DNA of 6,261 nucleotides from an uncultured Collinsella sp. (GCA_934655835.1 CAKUHM010000085.1:1-6261), one strand, 5' to 3'. Shown: positions 1-6,014, counted from the stretch's first letter. The notes: generated from the letters alone by a model not told the origin. Numbers and translations: made by a program.

Positions 1-30
1 CATCCGGACTTGTTGGGCCGGATTGTTCAT

Positions 31-36
31 GGGAGG
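31..36 (+). promoter_or_regulatory. Shine-Dalgarno site of the 42-533 gene
   Basis: GGGAGG lies five bases before the ATG at 42 and fixes that start. The bases upstream (1-30) show no recognisable promoter or gene end; the true promoter may lie outside the window. Confidence 0.6.
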
Positions 37-41
37 GTCTT

Positions 42-533
42 ATGGCTGCTTCGAATCCGCCTAAGGGGAGCGTTTCTCCTTCGTCCATCAAGCCGGTGAC
101 GCGCAAGGCCGTGCGCTGCCAGCGCGAGGTCGCCTGGCTTGTCACGCAGGCGGCGGGCAGACTCGTGGCGAGCACGGAGGACGTCAATGCTCCCACACCG
201 AGCTTTGTGCTGGCAGCGGCGCTGGATCGAGTACGCCAGCTGGAACTCGCCGCACAAGAAGACGGCAGCCATCTTGGCTACCAAGACGCTATGGCGCCCG
301 ACCTGCAAACGTTCTGCCACATGGCCAAGTTGCCCGTCGCACCCAATGCGCTTTCGGACGCAGGCTACATGTTTACGCTTTCGGGCGCGGACCTTATCCG
401 CGACATCTACGCATACTGCAGCGAGCTCGCCGAGCGCCACGTCTTTGACGCGGCAGAAGTCAAACCGGGATATGCCATCAAGCTGGTTCTTAGGCTGTTC
501 TTGATGGACGGGTTCGGGGCCATGCCGGCGTAA
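42..533 (+). CDS. Hypothetical protein, 163 aa
   Basis: I do not recognise this family and assign no function. The frame is open from an ATG with a GGGAGG Shine-Dalgarno five bases upstream to TAA, giving 163 residues. The N-terminal 20 residues are rich in Ser, Pro and Lys and look disordered. The rest alternates probable amphipathic helices: about 22-42 (QREVAWLVTQAAGR), 54-72, 85-95, 114-134 and 144-156. There is no signal peptide, no convincing membrane segment and no obvious catalytic motif. Cysteines fall at 26, 92 and 126 without a metal-binding pattern. The composition suggests a small cytosolic helical protein. The next gene is convergent, so this one is not in an operon with anything to its right. 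An overlapping frame at 139-504 is a shadow. That it is a real gene is likely; its role is unknown. Confidence 0.7.
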   Translation: MAASNPPKGSVSPSSIKPVTRKAVRCQREVAWLVTQAAGRLVASTEDVNAPTPSFVLAAALDRVRQLELAAQEDGSHLGYQDAMAPDLQTFCHMAKLPVAPNALSDAGYMFTLSGADLIRDIYAYCSELAERHVFDAAEVKPGYAIKLVLRLFLMDGFGAMPA

Positions 534-579
534 GCCGAGTCTTTAGCATCACCGTCGACTGAGCAACAACCGCTTTACC

Positions 580-628
580 TTAGTGGGCGCCAATCGAGGG
601 TCGATTATTGGGTCGCCTCGTCCACTAA
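580..628. terminator. Imperfect hairpin between convergent genes, possible two-way terminator
   Basis: The outer arms TTAGTGGGCG (580-589) and CGTCCACTAA (619-628) pair at nine of ten positions. Inside them AATCGA (592-597) and TCGATT (601-606) form a perfect stem on a GGG loop. The structure lies 46 bases after the left gene's stop and 6 bases beyond the stop of the minus-strand gene, where a shared terminator would be expected. No T-run follows on either strand, so it is not a textbook intrinsic terminator. Confidence 0.4.
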
Positions 629-633
629 CGCAT

Positions 634-2100
634 TTATTCCACGCGCTCTGACAGTCGATACTTGCGGTTGCGGCTCGTCGCCGGCGCCGTGGGCTCAAGC
701 TCGCCTTGAGCAATGAGCGCGTTGACGCGCGACCTAACCTGGGAAACCGTGAGTCCCGTGCGCTCCGCCAGTTCGCGCGTCCCCAATTCGCCGTAGCGCT
801 TGAGTGCCGTCATAATCAAGTCCCCGCCATGATCGACCGGCTCGATCTTTGAACGGTAAAGTACGACCTTGAACCGATCGAACCCCGGGCAGAACAGGGG
901 CTCGGCCAGACCATGCGCGCGCATGGCATCGATCATCATCGGGATGCCCGAGCCATTGCCCTCAGCCGGCGAACCTGCGCCATCCGGCAGCGGGACAATC
1001 GACATGAGTTTCACGAGCGTCGCGTTACGGCATCGGGAGCTGCCGTCAAACAAGTTCTCGCGAGTCTTCCCTCCATAAAGGCCGCCGGGATTCGTCACCT
1101 CGATACGGTCGTCAAAAACGTCGACGGCGATCGATTGCCCACAGAACCGATCCCCGTATTCCCTGTGGATAACCGCATTGGCGACTGCCTCGCGCAGGAC
1201 CTCCTCGGGAATCTCCAGCGAGTCGATACGCGAGATGCCTTGGACGGTCGAGGTGCGGCGCAGGTTTTTGGCGACAGCCGCGACAGCATCCGAGATCATC
1301 TCGCCCAACGTTCCCTCACAGATTGTGCGGTCCATAAACCTTAGTGGCCCCGCAGCTCCCTTTTGAGTTCCCACGTGGACAGCCACATCAATGAAGAGCT
1401 TGGGATAGAACTGCTGAGGGTAAACGCCCGCGGCAAGAAGGCCGGCCTTGGTAACATTGCCCTGGAAGTCGAGGAAATTCAGACGCTCCATCTTTGTCTT
1501 CTTGTCCGCCGCACCGCGCATCGCTCGAGGCGTCAACGAATAGGCACGCTCTATCGTGCGGTCGACCAGCGACTCGTCGAGATCGCCCACACTCGTGCCG
1601 GGCACCGCATCGCGATCGCTAGGACTCGTCCGTTCATATGACGACAGTGCCAAAACCTCGGTCGACGAAAGCGGGACATCTTTGTCATCGATGCGTTTGT
1701 AGCTGCCACCTTGAGCGCCCCGCTCTATGACATAGCAAGGCTTGCTCGACGGGTCGAGCTCCTCAATCGCGATGACTAGAACCACGGTGCCCTGGAGCTC
1801 CACGCGCTCAATGGTGTATTTGGGCGGATTGGCCAGCTTTCCGCGACCGCCGGCATCGCCCATGCCCGCCACGAATTGGTTGAGCACTTTCTCGGTCTCA
1901 AAGTTTGCAACTGGGACAAAACCCGCGCGCTCGCTCACTCCGAGTACGATGATGCCGCCGGCGGTGTTTGCGAAAGCGCTGACCGTTTCCCATACGTCGC
2001 GGGAAAGCGTCGTGGCGCTCTCCTTGACCTCAACGTTAAGATCGTCCGAGCCCATGCGCCTTAAAGACTCGAGCAGACCGGTCAGTTCGTTTTCGTTCAT
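634..2100 (-). CDS. AlbA_2 (Schlafen-type) DNA-binding protein with RecG-C-like ATPase domain and winged helix
   Basis: Probable DNA-binding regulator of the AlbA_2 / COG2865 group, 488 aa. Seen in order: an AlbA_2 domain at about residues 10-150, with the E-x-K pair at 24/26, the AFANTAGG signature at 42-49, and a GSYKR strand near 131-136. Next comes a GHKL-like putative ATPase domain of the type annotated 'RecG C-terminal' (about 290-415), with E-x-x-x-N in EAVANAVIHREY (304-315), NPGG at 337-340 and GNGSGIP at 381-387. Last is a winged-helix segment (about 428-484) with LAERTGLTVSQVRSRVNALI. No helicase motor motifs are present, so RecG helicase activity should not be inferred. The family is poorly characterised; transcription control is the usual guess and fits the repeated operator-like DNA just upstream. 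Start: a GTG at 2106 gives two more residues but leaves only one base to the AAAGGA; the ATG at 2100 has seven. Confidence 0.88.
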   Translation of the reverse strand: MNENELTGLLESLRRMGSDDLNVEVKESATTLSRDVWETVSAFANTAGGIIVLGVSERAGFVPVANFETEKVLNQFVAGMGDAGGRGKLANPPKYTIERVELQGTVVLVIAIEELDPSSKPCYVIERGAQGGSYKRIDDKDVPLSSTEVLALSSYERTSPSDRDAVPGTSVGDLDESLVDRTIERAYSLTPRAMRGAADKKTKMERLNFLDFQGNVTKAGLLAAGVYPQQFYPKLFIDVAVHVGTQKGAAGPLRFMDRTICEGTLGEMISDAVAAVAKNLRRTSTVQGISRIDSLEIPEEVLREAVANAVIHREYGDRFCGQSIAVDVFDDRIEVTNPGGLYGGKTRENLFDGSSRCRNATLVKLMSIVPLPDGAGSPAEGNGSGIPMMIDAMRAHGLAEPLFCPGFDRFKVVLYRSKIEPVDHGGDLIMTALKRYGELGTRELAERTGLTVSQVRSRVNALIAQGELEPTAPATSRNRKYRLSERVE

Positions 2101-2107
2101 CTGCACG

Positions 2108-2113
2108 TCCTTT
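2108..2113 (-). promoter_or_regulatory. Shine-Dalgarno site deciding the AlbA_2 gene start
   Basis: On the minus strand AAAGGA lies seven bases before the ATG at 2100-2098. The alternative in-frame GTG (2106-2104) begins one base after AAAGGA, too close for initiation. This supports the ATG. Confidence 0.8.
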
Positions 2114-2161
2114 CGCTCGGTTCTGCGAAGAATGCCGCGAATAGATTTCCTTCGTCTCTCA

Positions 2162-2225
2162 GTTATCTCTCGTAATTATCTCTCATCTTTCTGTTATCTC
2201 TCATATTAGAGAGGAGTGAGAGATG
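2162..2225. repeat. Operator-like repeat cluster A (proximal to the AlbA_2 gene)
   Basis: This 64-bp cluster carries three direct copies of TTATCTCTC at 2163, 2176 and 2194 (steps of 13 and 18 bases). Oppositely oriented units follow: GAGAG at 2209-2213, which pairs with CTCTC at 2198-2202 around an ATATTA centre; GTGAGAGATG at 2216-2225; and, just past the end, TGAAAGATAA (2224-2233). It is 58/64 identical to cluster B, 165 bp to the right. Such iterated, two-way short motifs next to a DNA-binding protein gene suggest a multi-site operator; that is inference. Confidence 0.75.
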
Positions 2226-2252
2226 AAAGATAAGATGTCTGTCATCTGTTTC

Positions 2253-2281
2253 ATTTAAACATGTTTTCGCTGGTAAAACAA
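2253..2281 (-). promoter_or_regulatory. Candidate promoter of the AlbA_2 gene
   Basis: Reading the minus strand: -35 TTGTTT (2281-2276), a 17-base spacer, and -10 TTAAAT (2258-2253) preceded by TGT, an extended -10. Each box departs from consensus, so the call is tentative. Its position is suggestive: it lies between repeat clusters B (upstream) and A (downstream in the leader). The spacer also holds the palindrome AAACATGTTT (2257-2266). Confidence 0.4.
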
Positions 2282-2326
2282 TCTATATTGAGACAATACC
2301 ATGGTTGCCTGTCTCTTTGCAGCATT

Positions 2327-2390
2327 GTTATCTCTCATATTTATCTCTCATCTTTCTGTTATCTCTCGTATTAGAGACGAATGAGATATG
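2327..2390. repeat. Operator-like repeat cluster B (distal copy)
   Basis: TTATCTCTC recurs at 2328, 2341 and 2359, with the same 13- and 18-base steps as cluster A. It is followed by oppositely oriented GAGATATG and TATGAGAGATG, the latter running to 2397. The six differences from cluster A are single-base substitutions, and no gap is needed over 64 positions. The 101 bases between the clusters are not repeated and are A+T-rich. A duplication that kept exact spacing implies the spacing matters, or that it is recent. Confidence 0.75.
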
Positions 2391-2410
2391 AGAGATGTGC
2401 AGGCGGCGGA

Positions 2411-2533
2411 TGAGCGTGGATTTTGGACGGTCGGGAAATGAGGGTGGATATTTGGACGGTTTTTGGGCGTTTTGAGGCTGATTCCGTCCGAAAATCCACT
2501 CTCATTCGATAGGCGTCCAAGTTTCCACGCTCG
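2411..2533. repeat. Nested four-arm palindrome (REP-like element)
   Basis: The same motif, about GAGnGTGGA-TTTTGGACGG, occurs four times: forward at 2411-2430 and 2437-2459, reversed at 2484-2506 and about 2512-2533. The inner pair (2437-2459 with 2484-2506) matches at 20 of 23 positions, and two of the three mismatches would be G-U pairs in RNA. Its loop is 24 bases. The outer pair encloses it with one gap. No T-run follows, so it is not a standard terminator. It resembles bacterial interspersed palindromic repeats; copy number elsewhere in the genome cannot be seen here. Confidence 0.7.
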
Positions 2534-2601
2534 TGCGGTGAACGCGCGGGGCCTTTGTCCAATCCGCTGGCATCGTCTTCAGTTCGTCGCAGAGCCGCGG
2601 C

Positions 2602-2617
2602 CCCATATGGGTATACT
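2602..2617 (+). promoter_or_regulatory. Candidate -10 region of the M16C peptidase gene with adjoining palindrome
   Basis: TATACT (2612-2617) is a good -10 match, 52 bases before the ATG at 2670. No convincing -35 lies 16-18 bases upstream. The perfect 10-bp palindrome CCCATATGGG (2602-2611) abuts the -10 and could be a regulator site or chance. Confidence 0.4.
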
Positions 2618-2637
2618 CTCGGGGATTCGACTCGATT

Positions 2638-2653
2638 CGCCCCCGCTGGGGCG
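2638..2653 (+). promoter_or_regulatory. Small GC hairpin just before the M16C ribosome binding site
   Basis: CGCCCC (2638-2643) pairs perfectly with GGGGCG (2648-2653) around the loop CGCT. It ends two bases before the Shine-Dalgarno. In mRNA this would be a stable 6-bp stem that leaves the AAAGGAG free but close by. A role in mRNA stability or translation is possible; the function is unproven. Confidence 0.4.
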
Positions 2654-2655
2654 TC

Positions 2656-2662
2656 AAAGGAG
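2656..2662 (+). promoter_or_regulatory. Shine-Dalgarno site deciding the M16C gene start
   Basis: AAAGGAG lies seven bases before the ATG at 2670. The frame stays open upstream to an ATG at 2463, but that start has no ribosome site and the extra 69 codons would run through the nested palindrome and the candidate promoter. The start at 2670 is therefore preferred. Confidence 0.9.
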
Positions 2663-2669
2663 ACTGCAT

Positions 2670-5600
2670 ATGTCCACTTCTTCAACCGATCCACGCGCTG
2701 CCGCTGCCGCGCTGCTGGTGCCCGGTACCACCTGCCACGGCTTTGTCGTCGAGCGCTGCGAGTCCGTGCCCGAGCTCGACTCGGACGCCTACGTGCTGCG
2801 CCACACTGCCTCGGGCGCGCGCCTGCTGTACCTGGCGTGCGACGACGAGAACAAGGCCTTTGCCATTGGCTTTAAGACGCCGCCGGCCGATTCCACCGGC
2901 GTGTTCCATATTCTTGAGCACTCGGTGCTGTGCGGGTCGGCCAAGTTCCCCGTCAAGGAGCCGTTTGTCGACCTGATCAAGAGCTCCATGCAGACGTTCC
3001 TCAACGCCATGACCTACCCCGACAAGACCATCTACCCCGTCGCCACCACCAACGAACAGGATCTGTATAACCTGATGGACGTGTACCTGGACGCGGTGTT
3101 CAACCCGGCCATCTACACCAAGCCCACCATTTTTGAGCAGGAGGGCTGGCACTACGAGCTGGACCTGCCGGAGGGCGAGGCTGGCGAGGGCGACGCCGGT
3201 GAGGCCCGCGCCCAGGACCTGCACGCGGGCACGCTGCGCTATAACGGCGTGGTGTTCAACGAGATGAAGGGCGCGCTGTCCGACCCCATGAGTGTGCTGG
3301 ACGACGCCGTCAACGCCGCACTCTATCCCGATACCGCCTATGCGCACGAGAGCGGCGGCGACCCGCGCGCGATTCCGGCGCTCACCTACGAGCAGTTCCT
3401 GGACACGCACGCGCGTCACTACAATCCTTCCAACTCCTACATCACGCTCTACGGTGACCTAGACGTGGACCGCGCGCTGACTTTTTTGGACGAGCGCTAT
3501 CTGTCGCAGCCGAGTGCCGCGAGCCGCCGCATGGACGCCGCCGTCGCCGCCGGCGAGGACCCGTCCACGCTGGCACCCAATCCGCTGGACGTGCAGGCGC
3601 CCGTGACCTGCGAGTATAAGCGCGTCGAGATGGCCACCACACCCGAGAACGCCCTGGTGGGCCTGGGCCTGGTGCTGGGCAGCGCGCTCGACCGCAAGCG
3701 CACGATCGCGGCGGATATCCTGTTCGAGGCGCTGCTGGGCTCCAACGAAGCACCAATTAAGAAGGCCATTCTGGCCGCTGGCTTGGGCGGCAACGTGGTG
3801 AGCTACACCGCTGCCGAGAGCCTGCAGCCCTACGAGCTCATCATGCTGCAAAACGCGCAGCCCGGCGTGGCGCGCGAGCTGCGTCGTGTGTTCCAGGACG
3901 CCTGCCGCGACCTGTGCGAGCACGGCGTTCCGCGCGAGCGCCTGGAGGCCATCATCAGCAGCAACGAATACGACCTGCGCCAGCGCGACTACGGTATCGC
4001 CGACGGCGTGGCAATTGCGTGCGACGCGCTAAGCACCTGGCTCTACGATGACGACGCCGCGACGCTGGCACTCAAGTACGGCCCGGTGTACAAGGAGCTG
4101 CGTAGCGAGCTGGACGGCACCTACTTTGAGGACCTGCTGCGCGAGTTGGTACTGGAGAACGACCACATGGCACTGGTCGAGCTGGTGCCGGTGGACGCCG
4201 CCGAGGGTTCGGAGGGTGCCGAGGCCACCGAGCTGGCAGCCAAGCGCGATGCCATGACCGATGCCGAGCTGGCCGACGTGGTCGAGCGCACGGCTGCGCT
4301 GCGTACCGCGCAGGAGGCGGAAGACACGCCCGAGGCCAAGGCCACGCTGCCGCGCCTGCGCGTGTCCGACATTGGCGAGGCGCGCCCCGAGCCGCCGCTG
4401 GTCGTGGACACGACCGCACCCATCCCCTGCCTGCGCCACGGCATCCCCACCAACCGTCTGGCCTACGCCATGCAGTATTTCGACCTGAGCTGCGTCGCGT
4501 TTGAAGACCTGCCCTACGTGACACTGCTCTGCCGCCTGTTCAAACAGCTGCCCACGAGCGAGCACTCGGCCGAGGAGCTCGATAACTTGCTTGCCGGCAG
4601 GCTGGGCTTTTTGAGCTTTACGACCGAGGTCATGACCCAACCCGACGTGGACGGCGTGCACCCCTACCTGCTGGTGAGCGCCGGCGCCCTGTCCGAGAAG
4701 ATCGATGCGCTGGCGAGCCTGCCGCGCGAGGTGTGGTCGAGCACGCTTTTGCTCGATGCCGATGCCGACCGCGTGCGCGACGTGCTCACACAGATTCGCA
4801 TTGGGCTTGAGCAGGGCTTTATCAACAACGGTCACTCGGCGGCGCTCGGTCGCGCGATGAGCTACAGCTCGCCTTCGGCCGTGGTGCGCGAGCAGCTTTC
4901 GGGCGTGGACTTCTATCTGTTCCTGCGCGATCTGCTCGACCACTTTGACGAGCGCCTGGACGGCCTGCGTGCCAAGCTTGCCGAGCTGGCAGGTCGTATC
5001 TTCGTGGCCGATGGCTGCATGGCGAGCTTTACCGGCAGCGATGAGGACTTTAACGCGTACTGGGCCGCCGCGGGCGACCTGGGGCTGGACGCCGGCGACG
5101 GCGCCGTTGCCGGCCGCGACGCGCTCGTGGTGCCGACGCCGTGCGACCGCCACGAGGCTTTTGTCATCCCCAGCGACATCTGTTTTGCGGCAAGCGCGTG
5201 CGACCCGCGTCGCTTGGGGCTCGACGTGACGGGCACCTGGGCGGTTGCCGCCAACGCACTCTCCTACGACTACCTGTGGAACGAGATCCGCGTGAAGGGC
5301 GGTGCGTACGGCTGCGGATTCCGCGCGGCAGGTGAGCGTCAGGCGGCGTTCTACACCTACCGCGACCCGGCGATCGATCCTTCGATTGAGCGCGTGGAGC
5401 GCGCGGGTGCATGGCTCGGCAGCTTTGAGCCCGACGAAGCCGCCTTTGAGGGCTTTATCGTGAGCTGCGTGAGCGGCATGGACGCGCCGGTGAAGCCGTA
5501 CGCGCTCACCAAGCGCCGCAACACGACCTACCTGGCCGGGCTCGATCCGCATGCACGCGAGGAACGCCGCGCCCAGATGCTCGCTGCCACGCCCGGTGAG

Positions 5601-5723
5601 CTGCGCACACTCGGCGCCGACGTGACGCGCATTGCGGCCGTCTCGCCCTCCTGCGTCTTTGGCGGCCGAGACGTCATCGCCAAGAGCAACACCGGCTTTA
5701 ACGTTATCGATCTGCTGGGCTAA
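2670..5723 (+). CDS. M16C zinc metallopeptidase, presequence-protease (PreP)-like
   Basis: An insulinase-family peptidase of 1017 aa, the usual size for the single-chain M16C group (PreP, falcilysin, CYM1). These cut unstructured peptides of limited length inside a closed chamber. Domains, roughly: the catalytic M16 half at 40-270, a second M16 fold at 310-500, a helical M16C-associated region at 505-760, and a C-terminal M16-like domain at 830-1005. The inverted zinc motif HxxEH is intact as H80, E83 and H84 in FHILEHSVLCGS. The distal zinc ligand is E198 in VVFNEMKGAL. The C-terminal RVKGGAYG supplies R874 and Y880, which match the substrate-contacting Arg and Tyr of PreP. No signal peptide is seen, so it is probably cytosolic and works in peptide turnover. 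An acidic, Gly/Ala-rich insert (about 167-184) separates zinc motif and distal Glu. It has its own leader and terminator, so it is likely monocistronic. Codons are strongly G/C-ending. Confidence 0.95.
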   Translation: MSTSSTDPRAAAAALLVPGTTCHGFVVERCESVPELDSDAYVLRHTASGARLLYLACDDENKAFAIGFKTPPADSTGVFHILEHSVLCGSAKFPVKEPFVDLIKSSMQTFLNAMTYPDKTIYPVATTNEQDLYNLMDVYLDAVFNPAIYTKPTIFEQEGWHYELDLPEGEAGEGDAGEARAQDLHAGTLRYNGVVFNEMKGALSDPMSVLDDAVNAALYPDTAYAHESGGDPRAIPALTYEQFLDTHARHYNPSNSYITLYGDLDVDRALTFLDERYLSQPSAASRRMDAAVAAGEDPSTLAPNPLDVQAPVTCEYKRVEMATTPENALVGLGLVLGSALDRKRTIAADILFEALLGSNEAPIKKAILAAGLGGNVVSYTAAESLQPYELIMLQNAQPGVARELRRVFQDACRDLCEHGVPRERLEAIISSNEYDLRQRDYGIADGVAIACDALSTWLYDDDAATLALKYGPVYKELRSELDGTYFEDLLRELVLENDHMALVELVPVDAAEGSEGAEATELAAKRDAMTDAELADVVERTAALRTAQEAEDTPEAKATLPRLRVSDIGEARPEPPLVVDTTAPIPCLRHGIPTNRLAYAMQYFDLSCVAFEDLPYVTLLCRLFKQLPTSEHSAEELDNLLAGRLGFLSFTTEVMTQPDVDGVHPYLLVSAGALSEKIDALASLPREVWSSTLLLDADADRVRDVLTQIRIGLEQGFINNGHSAALGRAMSYSSPSAVVREQLSGVDFYLFLRDLLDHFDERLDGLRAKLAELAGRIFVADGCMASFTGSDEDFNAYWAAAGDLGLDAGDGAVAGRDALVVPTPCDRHEAFVIPSDICFAASACDPRRLGLDVTGTWAVAANALSYDYLWNEIRVKGGAYGCGFRAAGERQAAFYTYRDPAIDPSIERVERAGAWLGSFEPDEAAFEGFIVSCVSGMDAPVKPYALTKRRNTTYLAGLDPHAREERRAQMLAATPGELRTLGADVTRIAAVSPSCVFGGRDVIAKSNTGFNVIDLLG

Positions 5724-5731
5724 CGCACAGC

Positions 5732-5773
5732 AAAGGTAGATTTTTGGGACATGCCTGAAAATCTACCTTTTTT
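5732..5773 (+). terminator. Intrinsic terminator of the M16C gene
   Basis: AAAGGTAGATTTT (5732-5744) and AAAATCTACCTTT (5758-5770) form a perfect 13-bp stem on a 13-base loop. The T-run continues to 5773. It begins eight bases after the TAA and is a textbook rho-independent terminator. Confidence 0.92.
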
Positions 5774-5804
5774 CTGCGGCTTGGACGGGGCGGCGCAGCC
5801 CACT

Positions 5805-5881
5805 GCGGCGGTTTGTCTCGATCTGTAACATCTAGGTCCGATTTTGCCGAGTTACTGTTACAGATCGAGACGAACTGCCGC
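5805..5881. repeat. Long palindrome with 26-base arms (REP-like element)
   Basis: The left arm (5805-5830) contains TCTCGATCTGTAACA and the right arm (5856-5881) contains TGTTACAGATCGAGA. The arms match at 24 of 26 positions, and both mismatches become G-U pairs in RNA, so the whole arm can pair. The loop is 25 bases (5831-5855). No T-run follows, and a terminator already lies 32 bases upstream, so terminating the M16C gene is not its likely job. It resembles an interspersed palindromic repeat. Confidence 0.75.
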
Positions 5882-5903
5882 AGACGCCCATCACAGCACA
5901 GAC

Positions 5904-5938
5904 TACCACAAAGGTGCCTGTCCCCTTTCTCAGTGGTG
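5904..5938. repeat. Second hairpin carrying GGTGCCTGTCCCC
   Basis: ACCAC (5905-5909) pairs with GTGGT (5933-5937), and AAAGG (5910-5914) pairs with CCTTT (5924-5928). A four-base bulge (CTCA) lies on the right side, and the loop is TGCCTGTCC. GGTGCCTGTCCCC strikes me as a recurrent intergenic motif in bacteria, but this is memory and not a search. It may be part of the same mobile or repeat unit as the palindrome to its left. Confidence 0.45.
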
Positions 5939-5941
5939 ATT

Positions 5942-5975
5942 CGAACACTTGTTCTATACGTACACATGTTCTATA
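5942..5975 (+). promoter_or_regulatory. Two tandem LexA-box-like 17-mers
   Basis: CGAACACTTGTTCTATA (5942-5958) is directly followed by CGTACACATGTTCTATA (5959-5975), identical at 15 of 17 positions. Each contains a GAAC-N4-GTTC-type core (the second has GTAC), the layout of the Gram-positive LexA/DinR SOS box (CGAAC-RNRY-GTTYC). They overlap the -35 and -10 of the distal promoter, as expected for repressor sites. LexA binding is inferred. Confidence 0.5.
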
Positions 5976-5977
5976 GT
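5949..5977 (+). promoter_or_regulatory. Distal promoter (P1) of the HicA locus
   Basis: -35 TTGTTC (5949-5954), a 17-base spacer, and -10 TATAGT (5972-5977). The -10 matches at five of six positions; the -35 is weaker. Both boxes lie inside the LexA-like repeats. A transcript starting near 5984 would have a leader of about 54 bases, including the 6003-6023 palindrome as a hairpin. Confidence 0.5.
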
Positions 5978-5985
5978 ATGGGTGA

Positions 5986-6014
5986 TTGCATCGGACTTAA
6001 ATTGCAACTATAAT
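5986..6014 (+). promoter_or_regulatory. Proximal promoter (P2) of the HicA locus
   Basis: -35 TTGCAT (5986-5991), a 17-base spacer, and a perfect -10 TATAAT (6009-6014). This is the best promoter in the window. The expected start, near 6021-6023, would leave a leader of only about 15 bases. Confidence 0.75.

Noticed and set aside
634..2100. Naming the AlbA_2 protein as RecG helicase
   Set aside because: It shares only the so-called RecG-C-like ATPase region; Walker and DEAD-box-type helicase motifs are absent.
2101..2106. GTG start adding two residues to the AlbA_2 protein
   Set aside because: It starts one base after the AAAGGA, too close for initiation; the ATG at 2100 has ideal spacing.
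2162..2397. CRISPR array
   Set aside because: The repeated unit is about 9-12 bases with steps of 13 and 18, there are no 30-40 base spacers, and no cas gene is present.
2162..2397. Whole segment as a single MITE with terminal inverted repeats
   Set aside because: The ends are weakly inverted, but the main similarity is direct (cluster A to B), and no target-site duplication is evident. A multi-site operator explains the layout better, though a repeat origin is not excluded.
2463..2669. 69-codon N-terminal extension of the M16C frame
   Set aside because: No ribosome site precedes the ATG at 2463. The segment covers the nested palindrome and the candidate promoter, while AAAGGAG ideally serves the ATG at 2670.
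4029..5552. 507-codon open frame on the minus strand inside the M16C gene
   Set aside because: It is antisense to a gene with intact catalytic motifs. Its Val/Gln/His/Arg-rich product is typical of shadow frames in high-GC DNA, and no ribosome site or domain is seen. The same applies to 2682-3419 and 3459-3923.
5781..5788. TTGGACGG after the M16C terminator as a fifth arm of the 2411-2533 element
   Set aside because: Only eight bases match, without the GTGGA half, so chance is sufficient.
5704..5967. 87-codon minus-strand frame over the terminator and palindrome
   Set aside because: It runs through the M16C stop, the terminator and the hairpins, and has no ribosome site or plausible protein composition.
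5978..6013. 11-codon leader peptide before hicA
   Set aside because: The ATG at 5978 has no ribosome site, lies at the edge of the P1 -10 and would precede the expected transcript start.
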